Of a stretch of 64,000 bases of DNA, positions 1-8,349 are shown piece after piece. Position 1 is the stretch's first letter, and each line of letters begins with the position of its first letter. Source of the DNA: Faecalibacterium prausnitzii (GTDB lineage Bacteria > Bacillota > Clostridia > Oscillospirales > Ruminococcaceae); contig SFDE01000003.1 in the NCBI GenBank assembly GCA_004558805.1, positions 62,001 to 126,000 on the forward strand. Direction: 5' to 3'. The translations under genes and the position numbers were made by a program. Below the pieces are notes generated by a model that had not been told where the DNA came from, searched no databases, and was given only the letters and a program-made list of their open reading frames with translations.

Positions 1-379
1 AATTGCGGTCCACAAAGGACTTGAACCGGTGGATGTACCAGTTCATGGTCGCCTGCCCCTTGCCTTCAAAGTGTCCGTACTGGGGGTCGTCGAACCGGTA
101 GGGGGAATACTCCACCAGCCGCTCGTTGTTCACCCCGGGGTTGCACTCCACCGCCGCCACGATCAAGGGGGTGTCGGTGTAGTCCAGATAATCCGCCATG
201 CCCCAGCTCTTGCCGTAGGTGGCATCCTCGTTGAAAAAGACATTCTGTCCGTCAAACATGTACAGCACCGGGAACCGGAGGTCCGGCTGGGACTGGTACA
301 TGGTGGGCAGGTAGACATAAACTCTGCGCTGCTCCGTGCCGCCTACGGCAGGGTAGCTTACGCTCCACTTTTTGATCAT
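1..379 (-). CDS. Partial esterase D/Fes-type alpha/beta hydrolase (N-terminal part)
   Basis: The gene starts with ATG at 379 behind a GAGGGAG ribosome binding site and runs off the left edge, so only about 126 N-terminal residues are visible. They read MIKKWSVSYPAV, then the strand pattern RVYVYLPTMY, PVLYMFDGQNVF, and PLIVAAVECNPGVNNERLVEYSPY. This order (LPxxY, VLYMxDGQ, VAVexNpgxxR) is that of the putative esterase family PF00756, serine hydrolases that cleave acyl or feruloyl esters or ferric siderophores. The catalytic Ser-Asp-His lie beyond the edge, so activity cannot be judged. No signal peptide is seen, so it is probably cytoplasmic. Substrate unknown. Confidence 0.82.
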   Translation of the reverse strand, partial: MIKKWSVSYPAVGGTEQRRVYVYLPTMYQSQPDLRFPVLYMFDGQNVFFNEDATYGKSWGMADYLDYTDTPLIVAAVECNPGVNNERLVEYSPYRFDDPQYGHFEGKGQATMNWYIHRFKSFVDRN

Positions 380-497
380 CGCGTTACTCCCTCGCAATCC
401 TTCCACTCCAGAGCCCCTGCCGCCATGCAGATGCGCTCTGTCAGCTTCAGTGTAACACCATGGACCACAAAATGCAACGGTTTATGCCCGGATACGA

Positions 498-531
498 CAA
501 ACGCCGCCCAGCGATCGTCCGGCGGCGTTTG
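498..531 (-). terminator. Inverted repeat downstream of ilvE, weak terminator candidate
   Basis: An 11-bp perfect inverted repeat (CAAACGCCGCC at 498-508 against 521-531) with a 12-nt loop lies just past the ilvE stop. There is no clear U tract, so intrinsic termination is only possible, not shown. Confidence 0.4.
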
Positions 532-557
532 CTGTACCCCCAACGGAGGATGGGTGC

Positions 558-1637
558 TCAGTATTTCTTCTGGACCGGAACGATCCAGCCCTTAGTGTCG
601 GGGATCTTGCCCCACTGCATACCGGTCATGGTATCGTAGAGCTTCTGGGTCACAGGACCGATCTTGCCGTCCCCGATGTAGGCGTGCTCGCCCTTCCACA
701 CCAGTTCCTTGACCGGGGAGACCACGGCGGCGGTGCCGGTGCCAAAGATCTCTTCCAGCTTGCCCTCCCGGGCTGCCTGCATGATGTCAGCAATGGCGAT
801 CTTGCCCTCGATGACCTCGTAGCCCCAGTCCTTCAGCAGCTCGATGCAGCTGCGGCGGGTGACGCCGGGAAGAACGGTGCCCACGGTGGCAGCGGTGTAC
901 ACCTTGCCATCGATCTTGAACATGATGTTCATGCTGCCCACTTCTTCCACGTACTTCTTTTCCACGCCGTCCAGCCACAGCACCTGTGCGTAGCCCTGCT
1001 CCTCGGCAAGCTCGCCTGCCTTGATGGAGGCTGCGTAGTTGCCGCCGCACTTGGTAAAGCCGGTAAGACCGGGAGCGGCACGGATGTACTCGTCCTCCAC
1101 GTAGATGCGCACCGGGTTGATGCCCTCGGCATAGTAAGCGCCGGAGGGAGCGCAGATGATGCAGAAGATGTAGTTCTTGGAAGCATGGACTCCCAGACCC
1201 ACGTCATTGGCAAAGATGAAGGGGCGGATGTACAGGGAAGCGCCATCGGTGTGGGGCACCCAGTCCCGCTCCACGTCCACCAGAGCCTCTACTGCCTGCA
1301 CATAGTCCTCTGCAGGGATCTGCGGGATGCACAGACGGTCTGCGGAATCCTGAAAACGCTTGGCGTTGCAGTCCGGGCGGAACAGCTGGATGGTATCATC
1401 TGCCGTGCGGTATGCCTTCATGCCCTCAAAGATCTCCTGTGCGTAGTGGAACACCACCGTGGCAGGGTCCAGCTCAAAGGGTGCATAGGGCACGATGCGG
1501 GGATCGTGCCAGCCCTTGCCCTCGGTGTAATCCATTACGAACATATGATCGGTAAACTTCTTGCCAAAGCCCAGCTTGCTCTCGTCCTGCGGCTTCTCCT
1601 TGGGATGAGTGGTGCGGGTGATCTTGATATCCAACAT
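558..1637 (-). CDS. ilvE: Branched-chain amino acid aminotransferase
   Basis: This 359-residue class IV PLP aminotransferase transfers the amino group of leucine, isoleucine or valine to 2-oxoglutarate, the last step of branched-chain amino acid synthesis and the first of breakdown. It has the typical IlvE start (DIKITRTTHPKEKPQ), the motif FEGMKAYR, the PLP lysine in GFTKCGGNYAAS, and the cofactor segment EIFGTGTAAVVSPV near the C-terminus. Length matches the 340-365 residues usual for this clade. The start at 1637 follows AAAGAGGGA. It is a single gene with its own sigma-A promoter at 1707-1734. No T-box leader is visible in the short upstream region, so amino-acid control is not evident. 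Confidence 0.96.
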   Translation of the reverse strand: MLDIKITRTTHPKEKPQDESKLGFGKKFTDHMFVMDYTEGKGWHDPRIVPYAPFELDPATVVFHYAQEIFEGMKAYRTADDTIQLFRPDCNAKRFQDSADRLCIPQIPAEDYVQAVEALVDVERDWVPHTDGASLYIRPFIFANDVGLGVHASKNYIFCIICAPSGAYYAEGINPVRIYVEDEYIRAAPGLTGFTKCGGNYAASIKAGELAEEQGYAQVLWLDGVEKKYVEEVGSMNIMFKIDGKVYTAATVGTVLPGVTRRSCIELLKDWGYEVIEGKIAIADIMQAAREGKLEEIFGTGTAAVVSPVKELVWKGEHAYIGDGKIGPVTQKLYDTMTGMQWGKIPDTKGWIVPVQKKY

Positions 1638-1706
1638 ATATTTTCCCTCTTTCCTGATCTCGGATGCAGCATATTCCGCACCCGTAAACGCCGAATGATG
1701 GTTTCT

Positions 1707-1734
1707 ATTATAGTATTATGAAATTCATTTGCAA
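1707..1734 (-). promoter_or_regulatory. Sigma-A promoter of ilvE
   Basis: Reading the minus strand, TTGCAA (1729-1734) is followed after 16 bp by a perfect TATAAT (1707-1712), about 70 bp upstream of the ilvE start. Confidence 0.75.
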
Positions 1735-1862
1735 GGAATCGCAAAATCTTTCATCTTTCGCGCCGGTAAGTTGCGCCAAATTGTGAGCAGATCTGTGTGC
1801 AAACTGCCCAAAACGTGGTACAATAAGAGTGTATTTGCGTTTTTCCTGAAAGGAGTTCTTTT

Positions 1863-2516
1863 ATGATCCAAGGCGTCATTTTTGATATGGACGGGCTGAT
1901 GTTCGACACCGAGCGCATCTGGGCGACCCTGTGGAAGCCGGCGCTTGCCACCCTGGGGCTTACCTATCCGGAAGGGCTGGACGTTGCTGCCCGGGGCACC
2001 TCCGGAGAATCCATGCGCAAGGTGCTGCGGCGCTTTTTTGGAGAGGACTGCGACCCCGATGCCATCATAGAGGCCCTGCACCGGGAGGCGGAGAAGGCTT
2101 TTCAGGCACCGCCCCCCAAAAAGCCGGGGCTGGATGAACTGCTCTGCTGGCTCAGCCAACAGGACATCCCCATGGCAGTTGCCTCCTCCAGCCGGCGCAG
2201 CTCCATCCTGCACCATCTGGACTGCTGGGGGCTTACCCACTATTTCAAGGCGCTGGTGTCCGGGGAGGACGTGACCGAGTCCAAGCCCAACCCCGCCATC
2301 TTCCACCTTGCCGCCCAAAAGCTGGGCACCCCGCCCCGGCATACGCTGGTGCTGGAGGACAGCTTCAACGGGGTCCGTGCCGGTGCCGCCGGGGGCTTTG
2401 TCACCGTCATGGTGCCGGACCTTGCCCAGCCGGACCAGGAGATGCGCAGTCTGTACACTGCCCGGTGCGACAGCCTTTTTGATGTGCTCCGGATGCTGGA
2501 AGCAGGGGAGCTGTAA
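1863..2516 (+). CDS. HAD-family phosphatase, beta-phosphoglucomutase-like subgroup
   Basis: The 217-residue protein carries the HAD core motifs in order: nucleophile motif I FDMDGLMFDTE near residues 8-18, motif II VASSSRR near 103, motif III K (SKPNPAIF) near 141, and motif IV LVLEDSFNGVRAG near 160-173. The helical cap inserted after motif I is the C1 type of beta-phosphoglucomutases and sugar-phosphate phosphatases. Substrate cannot be read from sequence. Start 1863 has a good AAAGGAG site. A possible -10 (TACAAT, 1819-1824) lies upstream. It stands alone between ilvE (divergent) and the zinc-ribbon gene, which has its own promoter. Confidence 0.88.
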   Translation: MIQGVIFDMDGLMFDTERIWATLWKPALATLGLTYPEGLDVAARGTSGESMRKVLRRFFGEDCDPDAIIEALHREAEKAFQAPPPKKPGLDELLCWLSQQDIPMAVASSSRRSSILHHLDCWGLTHYFKALVSGEDVTESKPNPAIFHLAAQKLGTPPRHTLVLEDSFNGVRAGAAGGFVTVMVPDLAQPDQEMRSLYTARCDSLFDVLRMLEAGEL

Positions 2517-2533
2517 GGAGAGGCGGTCCTTTC

Positions 2534-2562
2534 TTGACCCCCCTGCAGAGCTGCGTTATAAT
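2534..2562 (+). promoter_or_regulatory. Sigma-A promoter of the zinc-ribbon/PP2C pair
   Basis: TTGACC (2534-2539), a 17-bp spacer, and a perfect TATAAT (2557-2562), about 80 bp upstream of the start at 2642. Confidence 0.78.
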
Positions 2563-2641
2563 GGGAGAATGATCGGGACCGTATTTGTGCCGCAGGCTTT
2601 TCTGCCGCACCGGTTTTGTTTTGCGTGGAAGGAGAACCAGC

Positions 2642-3373
2642 ATGGCATTTTTTGACGATGTGAGAAAAAAGGTCACTCAGGCGGGGCACAGCGCCGCCAA
2701 GAGCGCCCGTGATTTTTCGGAGACTGCAAAGCTGAACAGCCAGATCTCGGATGCCCAAAAGCAGATCAACCAGCTGTACACCCAGATCGGTTACGAGATC
2801 TACTGCGCCCACAACGCCGACCCCCTGCCGGAGGTCGCCCAGCTCATCGAACAGCTCAACGCCCTTCACACCCAGATCGAAGGGCTGCAGGCACAGATCC
2901 AGACCATCAACGCCGGCAGCATCTGCCCCGGCTGCGGCGCAAAGATCCGCCCCGGCATGGCGTTCTGCTCCAGCTGCGGGACAAAGCTGCCCCAGCCCGA
3001 GCCTGCCCAGCCTGCGGCACCCCACAACCGCTGCCCGGTATGCGGAGCCGCCACGGCAGCGGACGCCCTGTTCTGCACCAGCTGCGGCACCCGGCTCACC
3101 CTGCCGGAGGAGCTGAACGGGCTGGATGAGTGCTCTGCCCCCACCGGGCTGGTGATGGACCAGCTGCCGGAGATCTGCCCCACCTGCGGCACCGTGCTGC
3201 CCAAGGGCACCATTTACTGCACCAACTGCGGCTCCTCGGTGCTGCCCACCGCCGGGGCACAGCCCCAGCCGGAGGCACAGCCGGTGCCCCAGAACACCGT
3301 CTGCCCCCGCTGCGGCACCACCCTTGCCGCCGGAACACTTTTCTGCACCAACTGCGGGGAACCTCAGCACTGA
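2642..3373 (+). CDS. Coiled-coil protein with four zinc ribbons
   Basis: This 243-residue cytoplasmic protein begins with about 90 residues of predicted helix/coiled coil (MAFFDDVRKKVTQAGHSAAKSARDFSETAKLNSQIS onward). Four CxxC...CxxC ribbons follow, each of the form CPxCG-x(9-11)-CxxCG: CPGCGAKI...CSSCG, CPVCGAAT...CTSCG, CPTCGTVL...CTNCG and CPRCGTTL...CTNCG. They are separated by Pro/Ala/Gln-rich linkers. Such double-zinc-ribbon proteins commonly act as binding or scaffold modules rather than enzymes. The start at 2642 is chosen for its AAGGAG site 7 bp upstream; an earlier in-frame ATG at 2585 has none. It is cotranscribed with the PP2C gene 33 bp downstream, suggesting a joint signalling role. 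Confidence 0.8.
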   Translation: MAFFDDVRKKVTQAGHSAAKSARDFSETAKLNSQISDAQKQINQLYTQIGYEIYCAHNADPLPEVAQLIEQLNALHTQIEGLQAQIQTINAGSICPGCGAKIRPGMAFCSSCGTKLPQPEPAQPAAPHNRCPVCGAATAADALFCTSCGTRLTLPEELNGLDECSAPTGLVMDQLPEICPTCGTVLPKGTIYCTNCGSSVLPTAGAQPQPEAQPVPQNTVCPRCGTTLAAGTLFCTNCGEPQH

Positions 3374-3406
3374 ACGGACCCCGCTGCTCTTTGGGAGGAT
3401 CCTGCT

Positions 3407-4189
3407 ATGGATTATCAGCTCTCGTACGCCTGCACCAGCCACATCGGCAAACGACGCAAGATGAATCAGGACAACTTTCTGTGCGGCGGCGTTTACGCCT
3501 CTCAGGGACAGACCGAGCCTCTTGCCCTGCCCCTTACCGGCACCGTCGGCGCTGCTCCCCGGCAGCTCTTCGGCGTCTTTGACGGCATGGGCGGGGAGGA
3601 GCGGGGAGAGGCAGCCGCCTTTCTTGCGGCAGAGGCTGCTGCCTGCAGCCCCCTCGCCGGGGACCCGGTGGAGGTGCTGGAAACCGTCTGCCAGAACGCC
3701 AACCAGCGCATCTGCGCCTTCGTGGCAGAAAACAGTCTGGGCATCTGCGGCACCACCGCCGCCCTGCTGCTGACCGATGCAGACCGGCTGACCATCTGCA
3801 ACATCGGGGACAGCAAGATCTTCCGCCTGACGGACCGGCAGCTGACCCAGATCTCGGAGGACCACCTTTCCCTTGCCCCTGCCGGAGTAAAGCCGCCCCT
3901 GTCCCAGTGTCTGGGTATCCCGCCGGAAGAGCTGACCCTCTGCCCCCACTACGACAGCCTGCCCTGCTGCGCCGGGGACAAATACCTGCTGTGCTCCGAC
4001 GGCTTGACCGATATGGTGCCGCCGGAAGCCATCCGGGACACCCTTGCCGCCCATGCGCCGGCAGATGCTGCCGGACTGCTTTTGCAGCAGGCGCTGGACA
4101 ACGGCGGCAGAGACAACATCACCCTGCTGATCCTGCAGGTAGAAAGCCGGAAAACCGGCTTCTGGCAGCGGCTGCGGAAGCTGCTCTGA
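3407..4189 (+). CDS. PP2C-type Ser/Thr protein phosphatase
   Basis: The 260-residue protein has the metal-binding and core motifs of bacterial PPM/PP2C phosphatases: RKMNQDNF (metal Asp), FGVFDGMGGEERGE, GTTAALLL, CNIGDSKIFRL, LLCSDGLTDMV and GRDNITLLIL. It should remove phosphate from Ser/Thr using two Mn or Mg ions in the cytoplasm. No transmembrane helix is seen. The usual partner, a PknB-type kinase, is not in this window. Instead the gene follows a four-ribbon zinc protein in the same operon. Start 3407 has GGGAGGATC upstream. Function as a phosphatase is confident; targets are unknown. Confidence 0.93.
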   Translation: MDYQLSYACTSHIGKRRKMNQDNFLCGGVYASQGQTEPLALPLTGTVGAAPRQLFGVFDGMGGEERGEAAAFLAAEAAACSPLAGDPVEVLETVCQNANQRICAFVAENSLGICGTTAALLLTDADRLTICNIGDSKIFRLTDRQLTQISEDHLSLAPAGVKPPLSQCLGIPPEELTLCPHYDSLPCCAGDKYLLCSDGLTDMVPPEAIRDTLAAHAPADAAGLLLQQALDNGGRDNITLLILQVESRKTGFWQRLRKLL

Positions 4190-4228
4190 TCCCCCATAAG
4201 ATCCAAAAACAGGCAAGCCCTGCTGCGC

Positions 4229-4606
4229 CATCTGTGTGGAATGGTCCAGTTTCCATGTAATGTTCATGGGACAGGAGCCCTCGTGCTTCACGTAGTTCAC
4301 GGTGCCCAGACAGGTATACGCCTCTGCACCGCCAAAACGGGCATCCGCCTTAAACTCCCGGACAAACAGCAGCACTCGGCTTCCCTTTGCCCGGTGATGG
4401 ATATACCGCTGCTCGGTGGCAGAGGCTTCGGCGGTGGTGCTCTGGCTCTGCCAGTGGAACAGACTTTCGTTGATGGAATAATCCTTGTGCATGGTGGTAG
4501 GGGAGTAGTCTTTATCCGCCTTGTTCAGAGTCGCATAAAACAGTTGCAGCATCCGCCGCTCTGCCGTCGACAGGGCAGCGGATGCTGCTTTGTTTGATTT
4601 GGTCTT
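4229..4606 (-). pseudogene. Remnant of a DUF3427 DEAD/DEAH helicase (C-terminal fragment)
   Basis: Between the PP2C gene and the LRR gene the minus strand encodes about 125 residues with clear DUF3427 character: LSTAERRMLQLFYATL, then KDYSPTTMHKDYSINESLFHWQSQ, YIHHRAKGSRVLLFVRE, EAYTCLGTVNYVKHEGSCPMNITWKL. DUF3427 is the C-terminal domain of a family of restriction/phage-associated superfamily II helicases. A TGA stop lies just upstream in frame. No helicase motifs, start codon or ribosome site precede the fragment, and the frame runs on antisense to the PP2C gene instead of stopping. It is therefore a decayed tail, not a gene. It fits the other mobile-island remains up to the tRNA at 8.1 kb. 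Confidence 0.72.
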
Positions 4607-4619
4607 GATGATTCAGATG

Positions 4620-6347
4620 TTAGAATTTGGAATACTTGTTGATGTCAGACGGCTGGGCATTGAAGTGCTTCGGAGCGTTGTAAAGGATCTCATTGGTTCC
4701 ATATTCCGTGTAACCTTCAACGCTGATCTGGTTCCACATTTCCTCACTTCCACCGTAGCAAACTTCCATGTATTTACAATCTTTAAACGTATAGTCTTCA
4801 ATTCGTGTCAGGCTGCGGGGGATATAAGCACATTCAAGGGCAGCGCAGCCATAAAACGCAGCGCGACCAACGCTGGTCACTCCTTCCGGAATGGCAACCT
4901 TGTGAAGCGATCTGTTCTCATAAAACGCCTGTCTTCCAATTGATTTCAGTCCCTTGGGCAGGGTCAGCTTTGTCAAGCCGGCTCCTTGGAACGCCATTTC
5001 ACCGATGGATGTGATACTATCCGGCAGGGTGATCTCTTTCAGACCTTTGCACAAGCTGAAGGCTTCATAGCCGATTGTCTTCATTCCATTCGGAAGAACG
5101 ACTTTTTCCAGTGCAGAACAGTTATAAAAAGCATCGATCTCAATATTTACAATTCCTTCTGGTATCACTACATTTGTCAGCGAGGTACATCCATTAAACA
5201 TACAAACAGGGATCGTAGTTATATCACGGGGCAATGCAATGCTCTCCAACGCAATGCACTTCTGGAACGCATACTTTCCAATGGTCGTAATGCCATCCGG
5301 CAGATTGATGTTCTTTAATGCACTGCAGCCATTGAACACCGATTCTCCCAGAATGGTCAGATTCTCGGGCAGAGAAACACTTACCAGATTGGCACAGTTT
5401 TGGAAGGTATTACCCTTCAACTCTGTCACATCCTTCGGGATCGTGATGGATCTCAGAGAGACACAGTTATAGAATGCAGTGCCGCCGATGCTCGTAACTG
5501 TATCCGGAAGCGCCAATTCCTTCATCGAAGTGCAATTGTAAAATGCACTCCCGCCAATCACACGAAGGGTCTTAGGAAGCGCTACGGTCTTCAGCTGTCT
5601 GCAGTCATAGAAGGTATTTACCGGAATCTCGGATACATTGCCCATGATCTGCACATTCTGCAAACTTGAGCACTTATAAAATGCTCCGTTCCCGAAGCTC
5701 ACGTTGCCCAGAATCGTTGCAGTTTGAAGCGCAGTGTTGCTGTCGAAGACATCATTTCCCATCCTTGTTACACTTTTAGGAACAACAACTTCGATCAGGG
5801 CATCCGATGCAAACGCATACTCTCCAATCGTCTGCAATCCTTCCGGGAATGTCACCTCCGATAAATTTTTGCACGCATAAAACGCCCTTGTACCAATCGA
5901 TTTTACGGTATCCGGGATGACCACACCGGTAATATTGTTATCCTGATAAAAACAACTATTGCCAATCGCCGTCACCGTCAGTTTCTTCTCACCCACCTTA
6001 CAAGGAATGGTGACTGCACCAGACGGCACCTTTTTGCCGGACTTGTTATAGCCGGTCAATGTTGCCGTTCCGTTGCCATTGTCCTTGTACGTCCACTCGA
6101 TGCCATCGCTGGGTTCCTCCGGCTCTTGCGTATCCGAAGAGCTTGCCGTGGAGCTGGACGAACTGCTGGTGCTGCTGGAAGAACTGCCAGACGGCGGTTC
6201 AGGTGCTGAGCTTGACGCATTGCTGCCTGCCGAGCCATTGGAATTGGATGGCGGTACAGGTGTTTCGCCGCCGCTGCATCCCGCCAAAAGTGCCGCTGCC
6301 AGCATGACCACTGTCATGCCGCACAAAATTTTCTTCTTCAACCGCAC
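4620..6347 (-). CDS. BspA-like leucine-rich repeat (LRR_5) surface lipoprotein
   Basis: The 575-residue protein begins at GTG (6347) with a lipoprotein signal, KKKILCGMTVVMLAAALLAGC. A roughly 50-residue Ser/Pro/Gly linker follows. Next is a short beta domain (IEWTYKDNGNGTATLTGY), then a long array of about 22-24-residue LRR_5 repeats from about residue 130 to 540, of the type IGxxAFYxCxxLxxVxLPxxVTxIG. Such proteins are anchored outside the membrane and usually bind host or bacterial ligands. The ribosome site is weak, with a non-ATG start. Composition is visibly more AT-rich than neighbouring housekeeping genes, which suggests transfer. A shorter relative lies at 18660-19226. Confidence 0.88.
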   Translation of the reverse strand: MRLKKKILCGMTVVMLAAALLAGCSGGETPVPPSNSNGSAGSNASSSAPEPPSGSSSSSTSSSSSSTASSSDTQEPEEPSDGIEWTYKDNGNGTATLTGYNKSGKKVPSGAVTIPCKVGEKKLTVTAIGNSCFYQDNNITGVVIPDTVKSIGTRAFYACKNLSEVTFPEGLQTIGEYAFASDALIEVVVPKSVTRMGNDVFDSNTALQTATILGNVSFGNGAFYKCSSLQNVQIMGNVSEIPVNTFYDCRQLKTVALPKTLRVIGGSAFYNCTSMKELALPDTVTSIGGTAFYNCVSLRSITIPKDVTELKGNTFQNCANLVSVSLPENLTILGESVFNGCSALKNINLPDGITTIGKYAFQKCIALESIALPRDITTIPVCMFNGCTSLTNVVIPEGIVNIEIDAFYNCSALEKVVLPNGMKTIGYEAFSLCKGLKEITLPDSITSIGEMAFQGAGLTKLTLPKGLKSIGRQAFYENRSLHKVAIPEGVTSVGRAAFYGCAALECAYIPRSLTRIEDYTFKDCKYMEVCYGGSEEMWNQISVEGYTEYGTNEILYNAPKHFNAQPSDINKYSKF

Positions 6348-6507
6348 AGAGATCGCTTCTTCGTTTGTTTTCCAAAGCGCATATTTAATCGTACAGACTT
6401 TTTGTATCTACACGGCTTATTAAATTGTAGCACAGCACACTCTATACTGCAAGAAAATAATAAACTCTGTGGTCAAAAATTAAACTGTACAGACAAAGCG
6501 GAAATTT

Positions 6508-6819
6508 ATGGACTATGTCGCTATTGGAAAACGGATCCGTGCACATCGGAAGCGCCTGAACTTATCACAAGAAGAATTATCCGAAATGATCGGTATCTCA
6601 ACCGTCCATATGAGCCACATCGAAACCGGGTACACCAAACTCAGTCTCCCTGTCCTTGTGGATCTTGCTTGTGCCCTGGGCGTGCGGACCGACGACTTGA
6701 TCTTTGATAGAGATGCCCTCGGCAAAACCGAATTGCTGGAAGAAATCGCATTGGAACTGCATGATTGTTCCAATGCCCAGCTTCTTGCTTTACGACAGAT
6801 TGAACCGCCCCAAGATTAG
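6508..6819 (+). CDS. XRE-family helix-turn-helix regulator
   Basis: A 103-residue protein with an N-terminal HTH_3 domain (residues 6-60): IGKRIRAHRKRLNLSQEELSEMIGISTVHMSHIETGYTKLSLPVLVDLACALGV. A short acidic C-terminal helix follows. It should bind DNA as a dimer. It is transcribed divergently from the LRR lipoprotein gene, with about 160 bp of AT-rich DNA between the two starts, so it may control that gene or itself. No good Shine-Dalgarno sequence is evident. It sits in the AT-rich patch with restriction-system remnants and may be a leftover element regulator. Confidence 0.85.
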   Translation: MDYVAIGKRIRAHRKRLNLSQEELSEMIGISTVHMSHIETGYTKLSLPVLVDLACALGVRTDDLIFDRDALGKTELLEEIALELHDCSNAQLLALRQIEPPQD

Positions 6820-7130
6820 TAGACATGAATAAAAAGCGCCCTGTGTAGGGTGTGCAAAAACAGTGCAGAAACTGTGTACTTACTCTGGGACAAATAAAAA
6901 CTGATGATTTTTGATCCATGACTTGATGGCGATTTGAGTGACCACAAAGGTAAATTTGATACACGGAAAGAAGAATGCCCACTCGTCTGAGGAGTTCTCA
7001 GGGAAGTGGGCATTTCTGCGCAAGCGGTTAATATAATTTCGATTATGATAATTCAAATTATATTAAGACGTTCCATGGGCTGTAACAGCTTCACCGCTTG
7101 GTTTTCAAAAACCACCTGTTGATAGCGGTG
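6820..7130. other. AT-rich intergenic stretch with nested inverted repeats
   Basis: No gene is seen. A 10-bp inverted repeat (AATGCCCACT at 6974-6983 against 7005-7014) encloses a smaller hairpin (CTGAG/CTCAG near 6987-7001). A second imperfect hairpin using CACCGCT/AGCGGTG lies at about 7091-7131. These could be terminators for the flanking convergent transcripts or scars of a lost element. Confidence 0.4.
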
Positions 7131-7358
7131 TTACTTCTTCACAAATTGGTATACGCCATATTCTGGTGACGTCACCAATCCATGCTTGATAAGATTCTTG
7201 ATAATAGAGGATGCACGAGATTTCTGAACGCCATATAGCTGTGCAACGTTTATGCTGCGGAACTGATATTGATACCGATATCTCTTGAAAAGTTCAAGCG
7301 TATTATACCGTATTTTATCAGTATATTCTACCACTTTATGCGGTCGCATGGATGGCAT
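7131..7358 (-). CDS. Small winged-helix-like protein or fragment
   Basis: This 75-residue reading frame contains NTLELFKRYRYQYQFRS followed by INVAQLYGVQKSRASSIIKNLIKHGLVTS, which has the look of a winged helix DNA-binding module, and ends in YGVYQFVKK. It overlaps the end of the HsdR remnant by 23 bp in another frame. It has only a poor ribosome site (GAAAGAGA directly before ATG). It may be the tail of a larger protein now lost, or a small regulator. I do not recognise the family with confidence. Confidence 0.45.
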   Translation of the reverse strand: MPSMRPHKVVEYTDKIRYNTLELFKRYRYQYQFRSINVAQLYGVQKSRASSIIKNLIKHGLVTSPEYGVYQFVKK

Positions 7359-7908
7359 TCTCTTTCACCGAATTGATCGTTTCCATCAGCTCACTGCCTG
7401 TTTTGCCATCAAACAGGCGGGTAAACAGAATGGGCTGGTCAAAGGGTGGTTTTATCAGAACCGCTTTGCTTTCCACATAACCGTTCTGCTCGATGTAATG
7501 AATGATCTTCTGCACGAATGCGATCTGCTTTGCATTCAGCAATTCGTCGTTGATGAACTTGGAAAATGCCTGCATGGCAGCATCGTGGTCCAGCTTTGCC
7601 ACTTTACGCACCAGCAGACCAAAGGGAGTATCCCGAAACTCCCGTGCATAGTCCTCTTTGCTGCCCAGCTCACAGGTAAAGATATGTTCCAGCTCGGTAT
7701 AGTTGCCCCGGGAAAGCGGAATGTTCTGGGTCAGCTTGTGGATGACCAGCGTATCGCTGCGGTGCTCCATGATGTAGCGGTTCACACGTTCCCGGTACTC
7801 GCCGAAATCGTAGCCGGAATCCAGCGTTTTGCCCTCGGTCTGTTCCAGTACCGGGTCGGCAAGGGCCGTGTAGACAGGTTTTTGCCGTGCCAGAATACTT
7901 CTTATCAT
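7336..7908 (-). pseudogene. Truncated type I restriction subunit R (HsdR C-terminal domain)
   Basis: The 190 residues match the C-terminal domain of EcoEI-type HsdR (PF08463): RQKPVYT, DFGEYRERVNRYIMEHRSDTLVIHKL, LTELEHIF-like YTELEHIF, LLVRKVAKLDHDAAMQAFSKFI, LNAKQIAFVQKIIHYIEQNG and PPFDQ...LFDGKTGSELMETIN. HsdR is normally about 800-1000 residues with nuclease and helicase domains in front; none is here. Upstream the frame changes, and a 20-codon stretch MKKIQKSAARFDNLKQDFLD (ATG at 7966) precedes it in another frame. No HsdM or HsdS is in the window. This is a relic, consistent with a decayed defence island next to a tRNA. Confidence 0.8.
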
Positions 7909-8034
7909 CCAAAAAATCTTGTTTTAGATTATCAAACCGGGCTGCACTTTTCTGAATCTTCTTCATTTTTGTACCTCTGACCTCTGAATTTTTTGAAAAA
8001 ATCATAGGTACAAGCCCCAAAAGCCCGTATAAAA

Positions 8035-8076
8035 CAAAAAAGACGACAAACCGTTTCTTTCAACGATTTATCGTCC
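8035..8076 (-). terminator. Terminator of tRNA-Lys
   Basis: On the minus strand a stem of about 12 bp with two G-U pairs (GACGATAAATCG against CGGTTTGTCGTC) is followed by TTTTTTG. Confidence 0.8.
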
Positions 8077-8079
8077 TTT

Positions 8080-8155
8080 TGGTGCGCTCGAGGGAACTCG
8101 AATCCCTGGCCCTCTGATTAAAAGTCAGATGCTCTACCGGCTGAGCTACGAGCGC
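8080..8155 (-). tRNA. tRNA-Lys (anticodon TTT)
   Basis: The minus strand folds as a 76-nt tRNA with encoded CCA. The acceptor stem GCGCTCG pairs with CGAGCGC. The D arm is GCTCAGCCGGTAGAGC, the anticodon stem-loop is CTGACTTTTAATCAG with TTT at the loop centre, and the T arm is CAGGGATTCGAGTTCCCTC. It lies at the edge of the AT-rich remnant patch (4.2-8.0 kb), the usual place for an integrase target. I see no second copy of its 3' end in the window. Confidence 0.95.
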
Positions 8156-8288
8156 ATATGTGCAAAAATAATATTGCCGAATAATATTACCACAACCTGC
8201 GTAAAAAAGCAAGTACTTGGCGGCAAATCGCAGCAAAAATCTGTTCCCCGCCGCCCTGTAGGGATCCGTTCGCCTTTTATTCTATACA

Positions 8289-8332
8289 AAGCCCCCGGCG
8301 GGGTTCCACTATGGGAACTCCGCCGGGGGCTT
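8289..8332 (-). terminator. Strong hairpin downstream of the UxuB-like gene
   Basis: AAGCCCCCGGCGG pairs with CCGCCGGGGGCTT, with an extended inner stem (GGTTCC/GGGAAC). It lies 18 bp past the SDR stop and can work in either direction. Confidence 0.7.
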
Positions 8333-8349
8333 GTTTTGTCTGCAGGATC

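Noticed and set aside
1638..1862. T-box or leader-peptide control of ilvE
   Set aside because: The leader after the TATAAT is too short and shows no T-box core or run of branched-chain codons.
2240..4552. 770-codon open frame on the minus strand across the PP2C, zinc-ribbon and HAD genes
   Set aside because: Only its first 110 codons (DUF3427 remnant) look like protein; the rest is low-complexity antisense of well-supported plus-strand genes.
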